Source: Mariprofundaceae bacterium
GTDB taxonomy: Bacteria; Pseudomonadota; Zetaproteobacteria; Mariprofundales; Mariprofundaceae
Assembly: GCA_030950925.1 (NCBI GenBank)
Contig: JAUZQO010000007.1
Coordinates: 1 to 64,000 of the forward strand
Reading direction: 5' to 3'
Length of the DNA: 64,000 bases
Shown here: piece by piece, positions 33,156 through 43,076 of the stretch
Position numbering within the stretch: the stretch's first letter is position 1
Layout: each line of letters opens with the position of its first letter
The notes under the pieces: model-generated
What the model was told of the DNA's origin: nothing
What the model saw: only the letters and a program-made list of their open reading frames with translations
Database searches by the model: none
Program-made: the position numbers and the translations under genes

Positions 33156-35741
33156 TTGCTGCCATTATTGGCTTGGGATCGTGTGGATGTGGGCTATATT
33201 AGCGAGCATCGCTTGAGCTTGATGATCAAAACATTTGTGCGCTTGGGTTGGTTGGACAAGCCATTTGATGTGTCTGATTTTTTGTATGATGTAGATCACT
33301 TAAGTGATGAAGAGGTGTGGTTGGAGTCACATGCTTGGCAGTTACTGGGTGCAATACTCTTTGTTTTGTTGGTTCTGGCTGCTTTGAGTTTGCGATATGC
33401 GCGCAAAGTGCTGCGTCATAAAACGGCGGAGCTGGTGGCGAGTGAAGCCATGTGGCGACACTTTGTAGACATCGCGGACATTGGTATTTTTATTCATAGT
33501 CAAGGCAAAATATTGTTTGCGAATACTTATATGTTGGAGCGTATGGGTATGACAGCAGAAGGTGTTATCGGCGTTGAGGTCGCCAAGCATATTCATTCCA
33601 ATGATTTATTGTTAGTGGCGCAACGTGTGCAAGATATTATGGAACATGACGCGGTGATTAGGGGAGAATTGGTACGTTACATTTCAGCTTCGGGGGAAAT
33701 GTTTGATGTTGAAATATCATCGCTTCGTATTCTTTTCAATGGGGATCTGGCTGTATTGGGTGTGGCGCGTGATATCACGGCGAAAAAATGTGCCGAAGCT
33801 GCTTTGAAAGCGAGTGAGGCACAGTACCGCCAGTTGGTAGAATGCTCGCCCGATGCTGTGCTTGTGCATCAAGGCGGAGCTTGGTGCTTTGCGAATTCGG
33901 CAGGGCTGAAGTTGATGGGTGCCAAAGTGATGGATGAACTGTTAGGGAAGCCTATTTTGGAATCTGTCCACCCAAATTATCATAAAATCGTGGCTGAGCG
34001 TATGAAAAAAGAGTTGTTTGAAGGTGAACCCGTGCCGTTGATCGAAGAGCGTTTCATTCGTTTGGATGGCACAGCGTTCTGGGCGGAAGTGACGGGGATT
34101 CCTGTTCAGTATAAAGCTGCTTCAGCCAGCTTGTTAATTGTACGCGACATTACAGATAGAACACAGGCGACCATACAACTGCGTCAAGAAAAACGAAAAA
34201 TGAGCATTATTTTGGATCATGCACCGATTGGTATTTGGATGAGTGACTTGAATGGCTCCATTCAATTGATTAACAAAGCCTTTACTGATGCGATGGGTAT
34301 TTCAGAGGAGACTTTTGTGGCAGCGTATGCTTATGTAGACTTATTGCCCAAAGATATGGCGGTTTCCTGTAGTGCTTCGGATCAAGCTTGTATTCAAAGC
34401 AAACAAAAGGTTGTGACGCAGGAGTACATTCCATGTGTGGATGGAAAGGTACATGTGTTTGATATTATCAAAGCGCCAGTCTTGGATGATGAAGGTGGAG
34501 TCTTGGGGGTTGTGGGTTTATCCATTGATGCCAGTGAAAGAATGGAAGCCGAAGCGGAAAAAGAACGTATGCAGCATCAAGTGGAACATACACAGCGACT
34601 TGAATCATTGGGTGTGCTTGCGGGTGGTGTGGCGCATGATTTTAACAATATTTTGGCAACTATTTTGGGTAATGCCAGCTTAATACAGTGTAAATTACCA
34701 ACTGATACCGATGTATCCTTGCATTTGCAGCGGATCGTCATGGCTTCGGAAAAAGCCAGTTTGTTATGTAGTCAAATGTTAGCATACGCAGGGCAGGGTC
34801 AAATAGCAGTGCGTTCTTTGAACATGACAGACTTGAGTCGAAGTATAGCCTCTTTGTTGGAAGTAAGTATTGGTGCTGGTGTGGATCTATCCTATGATTT
34901 GGATGCCAACCTGCCCATGGTTGATGCGGATGAAGCACAAATGCAACAGTTGGTAATGAACTTGGTCATCAATGCATCGGAAGCGATGGATGGTATGAAT
35001 GCTGGTCACATTGCACTGAAAACAAGTATGAAGAAGATCTTACCCGAAGATTTGCAGGCGGCTGTGGGTGAACCTGATGTGCGTTTGGTAGATGATTATG
35101 TGTGCTTGCAAGTGTCAGATGATGGATGTGGGATGGATGCAGATGTGTTGGGGCGTATATTTGAACCCTTTTTTACGACGAAATTTACGGGTCGAGGCTT
35201 AGGTATGAGTGCCTTGTTGGGCATAGTCCGTGCGCACAAAGGATGTTTAAGTGTGCGTAGTAAGAAAGGTGAGGGGACGCGGTTTCGTGTGTTTTTACCT
35301 GTGGGTCAGATGCTTTTTATGCCTAAAAAGGATGTGGAGCCTGTACTGCTTGTGCCCTCGAATGCGATGGGAACGGTGTTGGTGATTGACGATGATGAGA
35401 TGATTCGAGAAACCGTGGTGATGATGTTGGAAGATTTTGGTTATGAAGCCTTGGTTGCGGAAGATGGTGCAGCGGGTGTGGAAGTATATCGTCAGCACCA
35501 AGCTGATATTCAAGCGGTGTTGTTGGATGTGACCATGCCAAAAATGAATGGTTTGCAATGTTTTAAGCTGCTAAAAGAAATGAATGCTGATGTGAAAGTT
35601 TTTTTATCTTCGGGATATCAAGAGCAACAAACCTTGCAAGGTTTGGGTGATATTGATTTGGCGGGCTATATTCAAAAGCCCTACCGCCCTGAAGTTTTGG
35701 AAGAGATGTTGATCGCTGCTTTGTTGCCAAAATCACTGTGA
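33156..35741 (+). CDS. 3' half of the disrupted gene: PAS-containing hybrid sensor histidine kinase
   Basis: 861 residues from TTG 33156; host codons continue upstream to 33132, so this is a fragment of a protein of about 1130 residues. Residues 1-45 are the end of the NMT1 domain. A membrane helix (62-80) leads to three PAS domains (about 100-215, 220-340, 345-465), a histidine kinase core with H-box GGVAHDFNNILATILGN, an ATPase domain (NLVINASEAMDG, DDGCGMD, IFEPFFTTK, GRGLGMSALLG) and a C-terminal receiver with phospho-Asp in AVLLDVTMPKMNG. Without the signal peptide and most of the binding domain, ligand sensing must be lost, though a cytoplasmic or one-helix kinase might still be made. 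ATG 33222 is another possible start. Confidence 0.85.
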   Translation: MLPLLAWDRVDVGYISEHRLSLMIKTFVRLGWLDKPFDVSDFLYDVDHLSDEEVWLESHAWQLLGAILFVLLVLAALSLRYARKVLRHKTAELVASEAMWRHFVDIADIGIFIHSQGKILFANTYMLERMGMTAEGVIGVEVAKHIHSNDLLLVAQRVQDIMEHDAVIRGELVRYISASGEMFDVEISSLRILFNGDLAVLGVARDITAKKCAEAALKASEAQYRQLVECSPDAVLVHQGGAWCFANSAGLKLMGAKVMDELLGKPILESVHPNYHKIVAERMKKELFEGEPVPLIEERFIRLDGTAFWAEVTGIPVQYKAASASLLIVRDITDRTQATIQLRQEKRKMSIILDHAPIGIWMSDLNGSIQLINKAFTDAMGISEETFVAAYAYVDLLPKDMAVSCSASDQACIQSKQKVVTQEYIPCVDGKVHVFDIIKAPVLDDEGGVLGVVGLSIDASERMEAEAEKERMQHQVEHTQRLESLGVLAGGVAHDFNNILATILGNASLIQCKLPTDTDVSLHLQRIVMASEKASLLCSQMLAYAGQGQIAVRSLNMTDLSRSIASLLEVSIGAGVDLSYDLDANLPMVDADEAQMQQLVMNLVINASEAMDGMNAGHIALKTSMKKILPEDLQAAVGEPDVRLVDDYVCLQVSDDGCGMDADVLGRIFEPFFTTKFTGRGLGMSALLGIVRAHKGCLSVRSKKGEGTRFRVFLPVGQMLFMPKKDVEPVLLVPSNAMGTVLVIDDDEMIRETVVMMLEDFGYEALVAEDGAAGVEVYRQHQADIQAVLLDVTMPKMNGLQCFKLLKEMNADVKVFLSSGYQEQQTLQGLGDIDLAGYIQKPYRPEVLEEMLIAALLPKSL

Positions 35742-35846
35742 ATGAAATCTCCTGAAATGTTGATTTTTAGTCTTTCTCTTGCCTTACGCCAAGTATTTTT
35801 TACACTTCGCGACCGTTTTTCACGATGGTTGCTGAATGGAGGGTGA
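35742..35846 (+). CDS. Possible 34-residue peptide upstream of tpiA
   Basis: An ATG directly after the kinase stop (TGA-ATG) opens a 34-codon frame ending TGA one base before the tpiA start. The peptide MKSPEMLIFSLSLALRQVFF... is amphipathic, with hydrophobic and Arg residues spaced like a membrane-associated helix. The spacing to both neighbours suggests coupling, and the end contains the tpiA ribosome-binding site (GGAGGGTGA). No family is recognised; chance is quite possible. Confidence 0.3.
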   Translation: MKSPEMLIFSLSLALRQVFFTLRDRFSRWLLNGG

Positions 35847-35847
35847 T

Positions 35848-36597
35848 ATGACGGGTTCAACACGTTGTTTGATTGCTGGAAATTGGAAAATGAATGGCAC
35901 ACTGCAAGAGTCCTTGGATTTCATTCGTGACTTGGCGGTAAATCCTGCACCTGAGCATGTAGAAGTGGCGCTGATGCCGCCTTTTACATTGTTGCACTCA
36001 TTGAAAAAACCTTTTGAAGAGAAAGATGTGCGTTTGGGTGCCCAAAGTATGTATTGTGAAGCACGCGGTGCATACACAGGGTCTATTTCGCCCGTCATGT
36101 TGCGTGATGCGGGCTGTCATTATGTGATTTTAGGGCATTCAGAACGCCGTGATATTCAACATGAAAGCAACACCTTGATTCGTAAAAAAATGGATGCCGC
36201 ATGGGAACATGGTTTGGAACCAATCTTATGTATTGGTGAGCATTTGCAAGAGCGTGAAGGCGGTCAAACCCATGCCGTATTAAAAGAGCAGTTGAGCGTG
36301 TTGGAAGGTTTGACGGGCGCACCAGCACTGACGGTTGCATATGAGCCTGTTTGGGCCATCGGCACAGGCAAAACAGCCAGTGTGGATCAAGTGAAGGAAA
36401 CGCATGCATTTGTGCATACTGAATTACAGCGTTTGGGGCATGATTGTCGCGTTTTGTATGGTGGCAGTGTGAATCCAGCGAACGCGGAAGAGCTGTTGGC
36501 GTGTGAGGGTGTGGATGGCGCATTGGTGGGCGGAGCGAGTTTGAAAGCGGATTCGTTTATGCAAATTATTGAAGCAGCGAATAGCGCTGAAGATTGA
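35848..36597 (+). CDS. tpiA: Triosephosphate isomerase
   Basis: 249 residues from ATG 35848, behind GGAGGG; ATG 35836 would place that site inside the gene. Barrel motifs: AGNWKMNG (Lys), the catalytic His in VILGHSERRD, the catalytic Glu in VAYEPVWAIGTGKTA, then VLYGGSVNPANAEEL and DGALVGGASL. It interconverts dihydroxyacetone phosphate and glyceraldehyde-3-phosphate. The gene leads tpiA-secG-tRNA-Leu, a common order in proteobacteria. Confidence 0.96.
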   Translation: MTGSTRCLIAGNWKMNGTLQESLDFIRDLAVNPAPEHVEVALMPPFTLLHSLKKPFEEKDVRLGAQSMYCEARGAYTGSISPVMLRDAGCHYVILGHSERRDIQHESNTLIRKKMDAAWEHGLEPILCIGEHLQEREGGQTHAVLKEQLSVLEGLTGAPALTVAYEPVWAIGTGKTASVDQVKETHAFVHTELQRLGHDCRVLYGGSVNPANAEELLACEGVDGALVGGASLKADSFMQIIEAANSAED

Positions 36598-36608
36598 GGA
36601 GATAAGAC

Positions 36609-36986
36609 ATGGAAACAGTGTTGATGGCAGTGCACCTTTTGGTGGCCGTACTGTTGATTGGCGTGGTGCTGATTCAACGTGGGCAAGGTGCCGATATGGG
36701 ATCGTCTTTTGGCGGTGGTGGCGCACAAACCTTGTTTGGTAGCCGAGGTTCGGGGTCTTTTTTGGGTAAAGCAACGGGTGGTTTGGCCGCTGTATTTATG
36801 ATGACAAGTTTGTCGTTGGCATTTTTTACCCAGCAGCAAGCAGGTTCGGTGGTTGAACAGGTATCATCGGTTGTGAATCAGGTGTCTGCCGATGCTCAAA
36901 AAGATGCACCTGTAGGTTTTGATCCTGCTACGTTGAAGGGTGTTACAAGTAAGCCATCTGAAGATACTTTGCCAGCAGCAGAGTAG
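36609..36986 (+). CDS. secG: Preprotein translocase subunit SecG
   Basis: 125 residues. Two membrane helices (residues 2-22 and 52-72) separated by the conserved VLIQRGQGADMGSSFGGGGAQTLFGSRGSGSFLGK loop, then a polar tail. It assists SecYE; secY is at 50.4 kb. GAGGAGA precedes the start. The tRNA-Leu gene begins eight bases after the stop. Confidence 0.94.
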   Translation: METVLMAVHLLVAVLLIGVVLIQRGQGADMGSSFGGGGAQTLFGSRGSGSFLGKATGGLAAVFMMTSLSLAFFTQQQAGSVVEQVSSVVNQVSADAQKDAPVGFDPATLKGVTSKPSEDTLPAAE

Positions 36987-36994
36987 TTTGTTTG

Positions 36995-37079
36995 CCAGAG
37001 TGGTGAAATTGGTAGACACGCTACCTTGAGGGGGTAGTGGAGTAATCCGTGCTGGTTCGAGTCCAGTCTCTGGCACCAT
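36995..37079 (+). tRNA. tRNA-Leu (anticodon GAG)
   Basis: 85 nt with encoded CCA. Acceptor GCCAGAG pairs with CTCTGGC; the anticodon stem CTACC/GGTAG encloses the loop TTGAGGG, giving GAG for codons CUC and CUU. The long variable arm (TGGAGTAATCCGT) and the GGTTCGAGTCC T-arm confirm a class II Leu tRNA. It follows secG closely and is probably processed from that transcript. Confidence 0.97.
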
Positions 37080-37101
37080 TTAGTTTGAAGTGATGTTGAA
37101 A

Positions 37102-37136
37102 AAACCGCAGGCTTTTAAAGTCTGCGGTTTTTTTTA
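37102..37136 (+). terminator. Rho-independent terminator after tRNA-Leu
   Basis: AAACCGCAGGCTT and AAGTCTGCGGTTT form a stem with one G-T pair around a short loop, followed by a run of T. It ends the tpiA-secG-tRNA unit before the ribosomal operon promoter. Confidence 0.92.
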
Positions 37137-37177
37137 TGTATAGAAAGGGTGTGGTGAGGGATGTGTTTTTTAAACTG

Positions 37178-37206
37178 TTGACAGTTGCTTGTGTCGTCCC
37201 TATGTT
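37178..37206 (+). promoter_or_regulatory. Sigma-70-type promoter of the ribosomal cluster
   Basis: TTGACA at 37178-37183 and TATGTT at 37201-37206 are separated by 17 bases, a near-consensus arrangement. It lies between the terminator and rpsL and is the best candidate for driving the str/S10/spc/alpha cluster. The leader would be about 70 nt long. Confidence 0.7.
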
Positions 37207-37283
37207 TCGCCACCCTTTATGGGCACATGCTTTGGCATTGTGTCATATATAGTAAAGGTTTTTCAAAGTTTTAAGAGGTAACA

Positions 37284-37655
37284 ATGCCAACAATTAATCA
37301 GTTGATTCGCAAGCCGCGTAAAGACAAACGTAAAATCAACAAGGTTCCAGCCTTGGATGCTTGTCCTCAGCGTCGTGGTGTGTGTACACGTGTTTATACA
37401 ACAACACCTAAGAAACCAAACTCCGCTTTGCGTAAGGTTGCGCGTGTGCGTTTGACCAATGGTCAGGAAGTCACTGCATATATTCCCGGCGAAGGTCACA
37501 AACTGCAAGAGCATAGTGTTGTGTTGATTCGTGGCGGACGTGTGAAGGATTTGCCAGGTGTTCGTTATCATGTATTGCGCGGCGTTTTGGATACTACGGG
37601 TGTTGAAGGTCGTAAACAGGCTCGCTCCAAGTATGGCGCTAAGAAGCCGAAGTAA
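37284..37655 (+). CDS. rpsL: 30S ribosomal protein S12
   Basis: 123 residues, full length. [12 protein letters not shown] at the start and the decoding-centre loop [21 protein letters not shown] with Lys43 and Lys44 unchanged, so the streptomycin-sensitive form. S12 monitors codon-anticodon pairing. First gene of the cluster, behind AAGAGG. Confidence 0.97.
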   Translation: MPTINQLIRKPRKDKRKINKVPALDACPQRRGVCTRVYTTTPKKPNSALRKVARVRLTNGQEVTAYIPGEGHKLQEHSVVLIRGGRVKDLPGVRYHVLRGVLDTTGVEGRKQARSKYGAKKPK

Positions 37656-37670
37656 GAGAGGAATTGAGTT

Positions 37671-38141
37671 ATGCCACGTAAGGGTCCCGCAACACGCCGT
37701 CCGATAACGCCGGATGCGAAGTATGGTGATACTAAGGTATCTACTGTTGTAAATAGAATTATGTTGGATGGTAAAAAAGCCAAGGCTGAAGATATTGTCT
37801 ATAAAGCCATGGATATTGCCGCTGAGAAAACAGGTGAGCAGCCGTTGGCCGTCATCCATCGTGTTTTGGAAGCAATTCGTCCCGCAGTTGAAGTAAAGTC
37901 TCGCCGAGTTGGCGGTGCTACGTATCAAGTGCCGATTGAAGTAAGTGATCGCCGCCAAGCTTCGTTGGCAGTGCGTTGGTTGGTAGAGTATGCACGCAAC
38001 CGTTCTGAACATACCATGTCAGACCGTCTGGGCAATGAAATGATTGATGCCATGAATGACCGTGGTGGCGCATTTAAAAAACGTGAAGACACACATCGCA
38101 TGGCTGAAGCAAACAAAGCGTTTTCACATTTTCGCTGGTAA
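37671..38141 (+). CDS. rpsG: 30S ribosomal protein S7
   Basis: 156 residues, full length. [20 protein letters not shown] start and the central [14 protein letters not shown] loop are diagnostic. S7 starts assembly of the 30S head and in E. coli represses the str operon by binding its mRNA. It is 15 bases after rpsL; an AT-rich 67-base gap then precedes fusA. Confidence 0.97.
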   Translation: MPRKGPATRRPITPDAKYGDTKVSTVVNRIMLDGKKAKAEDIVYKAMDIAAEKTGEQPLAVIHRVLEAIRPAVEVKSRRVGGATYQVPIEVSDRRQASLAVRWLVEYARNRSEHTMSDRLGNEMIDAMNDRGGAFKKREDTHRMAEANKAFSHFRW

Positions 38142-38208
38142 TTTTTTTAAAGTTTGTTGTTTTAAATTTTCGTTCTAAATAGACTGGGTAGAATAGGAGT
38201 GATTGATC

Positions 38209-40287
38209 GTGGCTAGAAAGACACCACTTGAGCGCGTGCGTAATATTGGCATTATGGCTCACATTGATGCAGGTAAAACAACCACCACAGAGCGTATCCT
38301 GTTCTATACTGGTGTATCCCATAAAATTGGGGAAGTTCATGATGGCGCGGCCACCATGGATTGGATGGAGCAAGAGCAAGAGCGCGGTATTACCATTACC
38401 TCTGCGGCAACAACATGTTCTTGGAAGGATCACACCATTAACATTATCGACACGCCTGGGCATGTGGACTTCACCATTGAAGTCGAACGTTCTTTGCGTG
38501 TTCTTGATTCTGCTGTGGGTGTTTTTTGCGCAGTGGGTGGCGTTCAGCCGCAATCCGAAACAGTTTGGCGTCAGGCTGATAAGTATAAAGTTCCCCGCGT
38601 TGCTTTTGTCAACAAGATGGATCGTACTGGTGCAGACTTTTTCAATGTGGTTGAAGAAATTCGCGCTCGTTTGGGACACAATGCGGTTGCTTTGAATGTT
38701 CCTATTGGTAATGAAGAAAACTTCAAAGGCGTGATTGATTTGGTATCCATGAAGGCAATCGTCTGGAAAGATGAAGCCATGGGTTCTGATTATGCCGTTG
38801 AAGATATTCCAAGTGATTTGCAAGAGTTGGCAGAAGAAAAACGCGAAGCGTTGATGGATGCTGTGCTTGAGATTGATGAAGATTTGATGATGGCTTATCT
38901 CGAAGGCGAAGAAATCACAGAAGCACAGTTGAAAGATTGTATCCGTAAATCGGTATTGAATATCAGCGTGATTCCTGTGCTTTGCGGTACTGCCTTTAAG
39001 AATAAGGGCGTTCAAACCTTGTTAGATGCCGTGGTTGATTATATGCCAGCGCCGACAGATGTGCCTGCTATTGCGGGTGTGAATCCTGATACTGATGCTG
39101 AAGATGTACGCAAGAGTTCAGATGATGAGCCGTTTGCAGCCCTAGCGTTTAAAGTGATGAATGATCCATTTGTGGGTAATTTGACCTTCTTCCGTGTGTA
39201 CTCTGGCGTGTTAGAATCTGGTTCTTACGTGATGAATACCACCAAGGGTCGTAAAGAGCGTATTGGTCGTATTTTACAAATGCATGCCAATGAGCGTACA
39301 GATATTAAAGAAGTGCGCGCAGGTGATATTGCGGCGGCAGTGGGTCTTAAGTCGACAACAACGGGTGATACCTTATGTGTTGCTTCTGATCCTATTGTTT
39401 TGGAACGCATGGAATTTCCTGAGCCTGTTATCTCTGTGGCGATTGAGCCAAAGACAAAAGCTGACCAAGAAAAAATGGGCATTGCTTTGGGTCGTTTGGC
39501 AGCAGAAGATCCTTCTTTCCGTGTGAAAACAGATGAGGAAACAGGTCAAACCATTATTTCAGGCATGGGTGAATTGCATTTAGAGATTCTAGTGGATCGC
39601 ATGTCTCGCGAATTTAACGTAGGCGCGAATATTGGTAAGCCGCAAGTGGCATACCGTGAAACCATTCGCGGTAAAATTAAAGCGGAAGGTAAATTTGTGC
39701 GTCAGTCGGGTGGTCGCGGTCAGTATGGGCATTGCTGGCTTGAAATTGAACCGTTGGAAGCTGGCGGTGGTTTTGAATTTATTGATAAGATTTCTGGTGG
39801 TTCTATTCCCCGTGAATATATTCCAGCCGTTGGTAAAGGCGCTGAAGAAGCCATGGCGAATGGTGTGGTTGCAGGCTTTCCAATGGTGGATGTTCGCGTG
39901 ACTGTGGTGGATGGTTCATACCATGATGTGGATTCCAATGAAATGGCATTTAAAGTCGCGGGTTCTATGGGCTTTCGATCGGGTTGTAAGCAAGCCAAAC
40001 CAGTGCTTCTTGAGCCAATGATGGATGTAGAAGTGACGACCCCTGAAGATTATATGGGCGATGTGGTGGGTGATTTGAACCGCCGTCGTGGTAAAATTAT
40101 GGGTATGGGCGACCGTGGTATGGTCAAAGAGATTAAGGCTGAAGTACCATTGTCTGAAATGTTTGGTTATTCAACGGCTTTGCGTTCGATGTCCCAAGGT
40201 CGTGCAACCTACTCAATGCAATTTAAACATTATGAAGAAGTGCCTAAGAACATTGCCCTTGAAATCGTGGCGAGTGTGAAGGGTTAA
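38209..40287 (+). CDS. fusA: Elongation factor G
   Basis: 692 residues from GTG 38209, seven bases after AGGAG; TTG 38203 would be too close. G-domain motifs: [28 protein letters not shown]. Domains II-V follow at normal length, with [14 protein letters not shown] in domain IV. EF-G moves tRNAs and mRNA after peptide transfer. Confidence 0.97.
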   Translation: MARKTPLERVRNIGIMAHIDAGKTTTTERILFYTGVSHKIGEVHDGAATMDWMEQEQERGITITSAATTCSWKDHTINIIDTPGHVDFTIEVERSLRVLDSAVGVFCAVGGVQPQSETVWRQADKYKVPRVAFVNKMDRTGADFFNVVEEIRARLGHNAVALNVPIGNEENFKGVIDLVSMKAIVWKDEAMGSDYAVEDIPSDLQELAEEKREALMDAVLEIDEDLMMAYLEGEEITEAQLKDCIRKSVLNISVIPVLCGTAFKNKGVQTLLDAVVDYMPAPTDVPAIAGVNPDTDAEDVRKSSDDEPFAALAFKVMNDPFVGNLTFFRVYSGVLESGSYVMNTTKGRKERIGRILQMHANERTDIKEVRAGDIAAAVGLKSTTTGDTLCVASDPIVLERMEFPEPVISVAIEPKTKADQEKMGIALGRLAAEDPSFRVKTDEETGQTIISGMGELHLEILVDRMSREFNVGANIGKPQVAYRETIRGKIKAEGKFVRQSGGRGQYGHCWLEIEPLEAGGGFEFIDKISGGSIPREYIPAVGKGAEEAMANGVVAGFPMVDVRVTVVDGSYHDVDSNEMAFKVAGSMGFRSGCKQAKPVLLEPMMDVEVTTPEDYMGDVVGDLNRRRGKIMGMGDRGMVKEIKAEVPLSEMFGYSTALRSMSQGRATYSMQFKHYEEVPKNIALEIVASVKG

Positions 40288-40297
40288 GGAGTAAGAA

Positions 40298-41488
40298 ATG
40301 GCAAAGGAAAAGTTTGAACGTACCAAGCCGCATGTCAACATTGGTACCATTGGTCATGTGGATCATGGTAAAACCACGTTAACAGCTGCGATTACTAAGG
40401 TTTTGTCTTTAACAGGCGGAGCTGTTTTTAAAGATTACGCTGATATTGATGGTGCTCCAGAAGAGCGCGAACGCGGCATTACCATTGCAACGGCTCACGT
40501 TGAGTATGAAACTGAAGCGCGTCATTACGCTCACGTTGATTGCCCAGGCCATGCTGATTATGTGAAAAACATGATTACTGGTGCTGCACAAATGGATGGC
40601 GGTATTTTGGTTGTTTCTGCTGCTGATGGTCCCATGCCTCAAACCCGTGAACACGTTCTTCTTGCTCGTCAGGTCAATGTTCCTCATTTGGTTGTGTATT
40701 TGAACAAAGCCGACATGGTGGATGATGAAGAATTGTTGGAATTGGTTGAAATGGAAGTGCGTGAATTGTTAGATATTTATGACTTTCCAGGTGATGACAC
40801 GCCAGTGATTATTGGTTCTGCATTGAAAGCCTTGGAAGGCGATCAATCTGAGATTGGTGAAGCTTCGATTCACCGTTTGATGAAAGCGGTTGATGAGTTT
40901 ATTCCAACCCCTGAACGTGCGATCAATAAAGATTTCTTGATGCCGATTGAAGATGTGTTCTCGATTTCTGGGCGTGGTACTGTGGTCACAGGTCGTGTTG
41001 AAGCAGGCATCCTTAATGTCGGTGATGATGTTGAAATCGTGGGTATTCGTGATACACAAGTAACGACATGTACGGGTGTTGAAATGTTCCGTAAGTTGCT
41101 CGATCGTGGCGAAGCTGGCGATAACATTGGCGCATTGATTCGTGGTTTGAAACGTGAAGATGTTGAGCGTGGTCAAGTATTGGCGAAGCCTGGCTCTATT
41201 CATCCACACACCAAGTTTAAAGCAGAAGCTTACATTTTGACCAAAGAAGAAGGTGGTCGTCATACCCCATTCTTCAATGGTTATCGTCCTCAGTTTTATT
41301 TCCGTACCACGGATGTAACAGGATCTGTAACTTTACCAGAAGGCACTGAAATGGTGATGCCTGGTGATAACATCTCGATGGATGTTGAATTGATTACTCC
41401 GATCGCAATGGATAAAGAATTACGTTTCGCCATTCGTGAAGGTGGTCGTACGGTCGGCGCTGGCGTCGTAACCGAAATTAGCGAGTAA
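40298..41488 (+). CDS. tuf: Elongation factor Tu
   Basis: 396 residues. [46 protein letters not shown], and NKADMVDD are the GTP-binding motifs; domains II and III are complete. It delivers aminoacyl-tRNA. Many bacteria have a second tuf gene; only this one is in the window. It is 10 bases after fusA and 12 before rpsJ, joining the str and S10 operons into one. Confidence 0.97.
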   Translation: MAKEKFERTKPHVNIGTIGHVDHGKTTLTAAITKVLSLTGGAVFKDYADIDGAPEERERGITIATAHVEYETEARHYAHVDCPGHADYVKNMITGAAQMDGGILVVSAADGPMPQTREHVLLARQVNVPHLVVYLNKADMVDDEELLELVEMEVRELLDIYDFPGDDTPVIIGSALKALEGDQSEIGEASIHRLMKAVDEFIPTPERAINKDFLMPIEDVFSISGRGTVVTGRVEAGILNVGDDVEIVGIRDTQVTTCTGVEMFRKLLDRGEAGDNIGALIRGLKREDVERGQVLAKPGSIHPHTKFKAEAYILTKEEGGRHTPFFNGYRPQFYFRTTDVTGSVTLPEGTEMVMPGDNISMDVELITPIAMDKELRFAIREGGRTVGAGVVTEISE

Positions 41489-41500
41489 GGAGAGCAATCA

Positions 41501-41809
41501 GTGGCAGCTCAAAGTATTCGAATTCGCCTGAAGGCTTTTGATCATCGTATCCTCGACAAGAGTGCCGAAGATATTGTTGCAGCAGCAAAGCGTACTGGCG
41601 CGGAAGTTCGTGGTCCGATTCCTATTCCGACCCGTATCCGTAAATTTTGTGTGATTCGTTCACCACATAAGTACAAATCATCTCGTGAGCAATTTGAGAT
41701 TCGTACACATAAACGTTTGTTAGATATTGACAAGCCAACACCGCAGACAGTTGATGCTTTGATGAAGCTTAACTTGCCTTCTGGCGTTGATGTCGAAATC
41801 AAGCTGTAA
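41501..41809 (+). CDS. rpsJ: 30S ribosomal protein S10
   Basis: 102 residues with a GTG start behind [22 protein letters not shown] and the loop [31 protein letters not shown] are diagnostic. S10 (NusE) also takes part in transcription antitermination with NusB and NusG. First gene of the S10 portion. Confidence 0.97.
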   Translation: MAAQSIRIRLKAFDHRILDKSAEDIVAAAKRTGAEVRGPIPIPTRIRKFCVIRSPHKYKSSREQFEIRTHKRLLDIDKPTPQTVDALMKLNLPSGVDVEIKL

Positions 41810-41821
41810 CGGGAGGTTATC

Positions 41822-42451
41822 ATGAGTGGATTGATTGCCCGTAAAGCGGGTATGACGCAAATTTTTGATGAGAATGGTTCAGCCGTTCCTGTCACAGTGT
41901 TAAATATTGAGGTCTGTAAAGTGATTGCGCGTCGTACATCTGAAAAAGATGGTTACGATGCGATTCAAGTGGGTTATGGATCAGCTAAGAAGGGTGAAAG
42001 TCGTGCGATTCAAGGGCATTTTGCCAAGCAAGGTCAAGCGGTTATGGGTTCTTTAAAAGAATTTAGAATTGCTTCCGATGCTTCTTATGAGTTGGGTCAA
42101 GATTTGACGGCATCGATGTTTAAAAATGGTCAAAAAATTGATGTTGCAGGTGTATCAAAGGGTCATGGTTTTGCAGGCGTGATGAAACGTTATGACTTTG
42201 CGGGTGGTCGTGCCACCCATGGTGCGGAAAAAGTGCATCGTCAAATGGGTTCAACAGGTCAATGTCAGTGGCCAGGTCGTGTTTTTCCAGGTAAAAAAAT
42301 GCCAGGTCATTACGGGGCTGCACGCGCAACTGTACAAAACCTAGAAATCGTTCGTATTGATGAAGAAGCTAATCGTATTTTGGTGAAAGGCGCAGTGCCT
42401 GGTGCTAAAAATGGTTTGCTTGAGCTTCGTCCTGCGGTAAAGGGAGCTTAA
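41822..42451 (+). CDS. rplC: 50S ribosomal protein L3
   Basis: 209 residues, full length. MSGLIARKAGMTQIF start and GFAGVMKRYDFAGGRATHGAEKVHRQMGSTGQC central loop, which reaches toward the peptidyl transferase centre. Assembly initiator protein of the 50S subunit. One base separates it from rplD. Confidence 0.97.
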   Translation: MSGLIARKAGMTQIFDENGSAVPVTVLNIEVCKVIARRTSEKDGYDAIQVGYGSAKKGESRAIQGHFAKQGQAVMGSLKEFRIASDASYELGQDLTASMFKNGQKIDVAGVSKGHGFAGVMKRYDFAGGRATHGAEKVHRQMGSTGQCQWPGRVFPGKKMPGHYGAARATVQNLEIVRIDEEANRILVKGAVPGAKNGLLELRPAVKGA

Positions 42452-42452
42452 G

Positions 42453-43076
42453 ATGGCAGAGATCAATATTGTTGATCAGGCCAACAACGTGGTTGGAACG
42501 CGTGAATTGAGCGCGGATATTTTTGATGTAGAAGTGAATGCAGGCTTTGTTCATCGTGTGTATACAGCTTTGGCTAGTGCGCAGCGTGCAGGAACAAGTG
42601 CATCTAAAACTGTGGCAATGGTTTCAGGTGGCGGTAAGAAGCCATTTAAGCAAAAAGGTACGGGGCGTGCGCGTCAAGGTACAACACGTGCTGCGCAAAT
42701 GCGTCATGGTGGTGTGGCTCATGGTCCCAATGCAAACACTACATTTACAACACGCATCAACCGTAAAGAACGTCGTGCAGCATTGCATATGGTTTTGAGT
42801 AACGCTGTACGTGAGGGTCGCGTCGTTATTTTGAATAAATTGGAACTTCCTGAAGTAAGAACAAAAGGCTTTGTTTCAATTTCAGAAGCTCTTTCTGTGA
42901 CTTCTGGCTTGTATGTTTTGGGTGCGCCAAATAAGGATGTTGAGCTTTCGGCTCGTAATATTCCGCATACGAAAGTGATATTGGATGCGCAAATTACAAT
43001 GCATGACTTGTTGAAATTTGATCGTATTGTTTTAACGGAAGATGCCTTGAATAAAATTGAAGGAGGCTTGGTATGA
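42453..43076 (+). CDS. rplD: 50S ribosomal protein L4
   Basis: 207 residues. The extended tunnel loop GGGKKPFKQKGTGRARQGTTRAAQMRHGGVAHGP is clear. In E. coli L4 represses the S10 operon by binding its leader; here rpsJ follows tuf after only 12 bases, so that leader is missing and this type of feedback is unlikely. Overlaps rplW by four bases. Confidence 0.97.
   Translation: MAEINIVDQANNVVGTRELSADIFDVEVNAGFVHRVYTALASAQRAGTSASKTVAMVSGGGKKPFKQKGTGRARQGTTRAAQMRHGGVAHGPNANTTFTTRINRKERRAALHMVLSNAVREGRVVILNKLELPEVRTKGFVSISEALSVTSGLYVLGAPNKDVELSARNIPHTKVILDAQITMHDLLKFDRIVLTEDALNKIEGGLV

Noticed and set aside
37263-39015. Long open frames on the minus strand opposite rpsL, rpsG and fusA
   Set aside because: They are antisense to highly conserved genes and show no domain or ribosome-binding site; they arise from the codon bias of the real genes.
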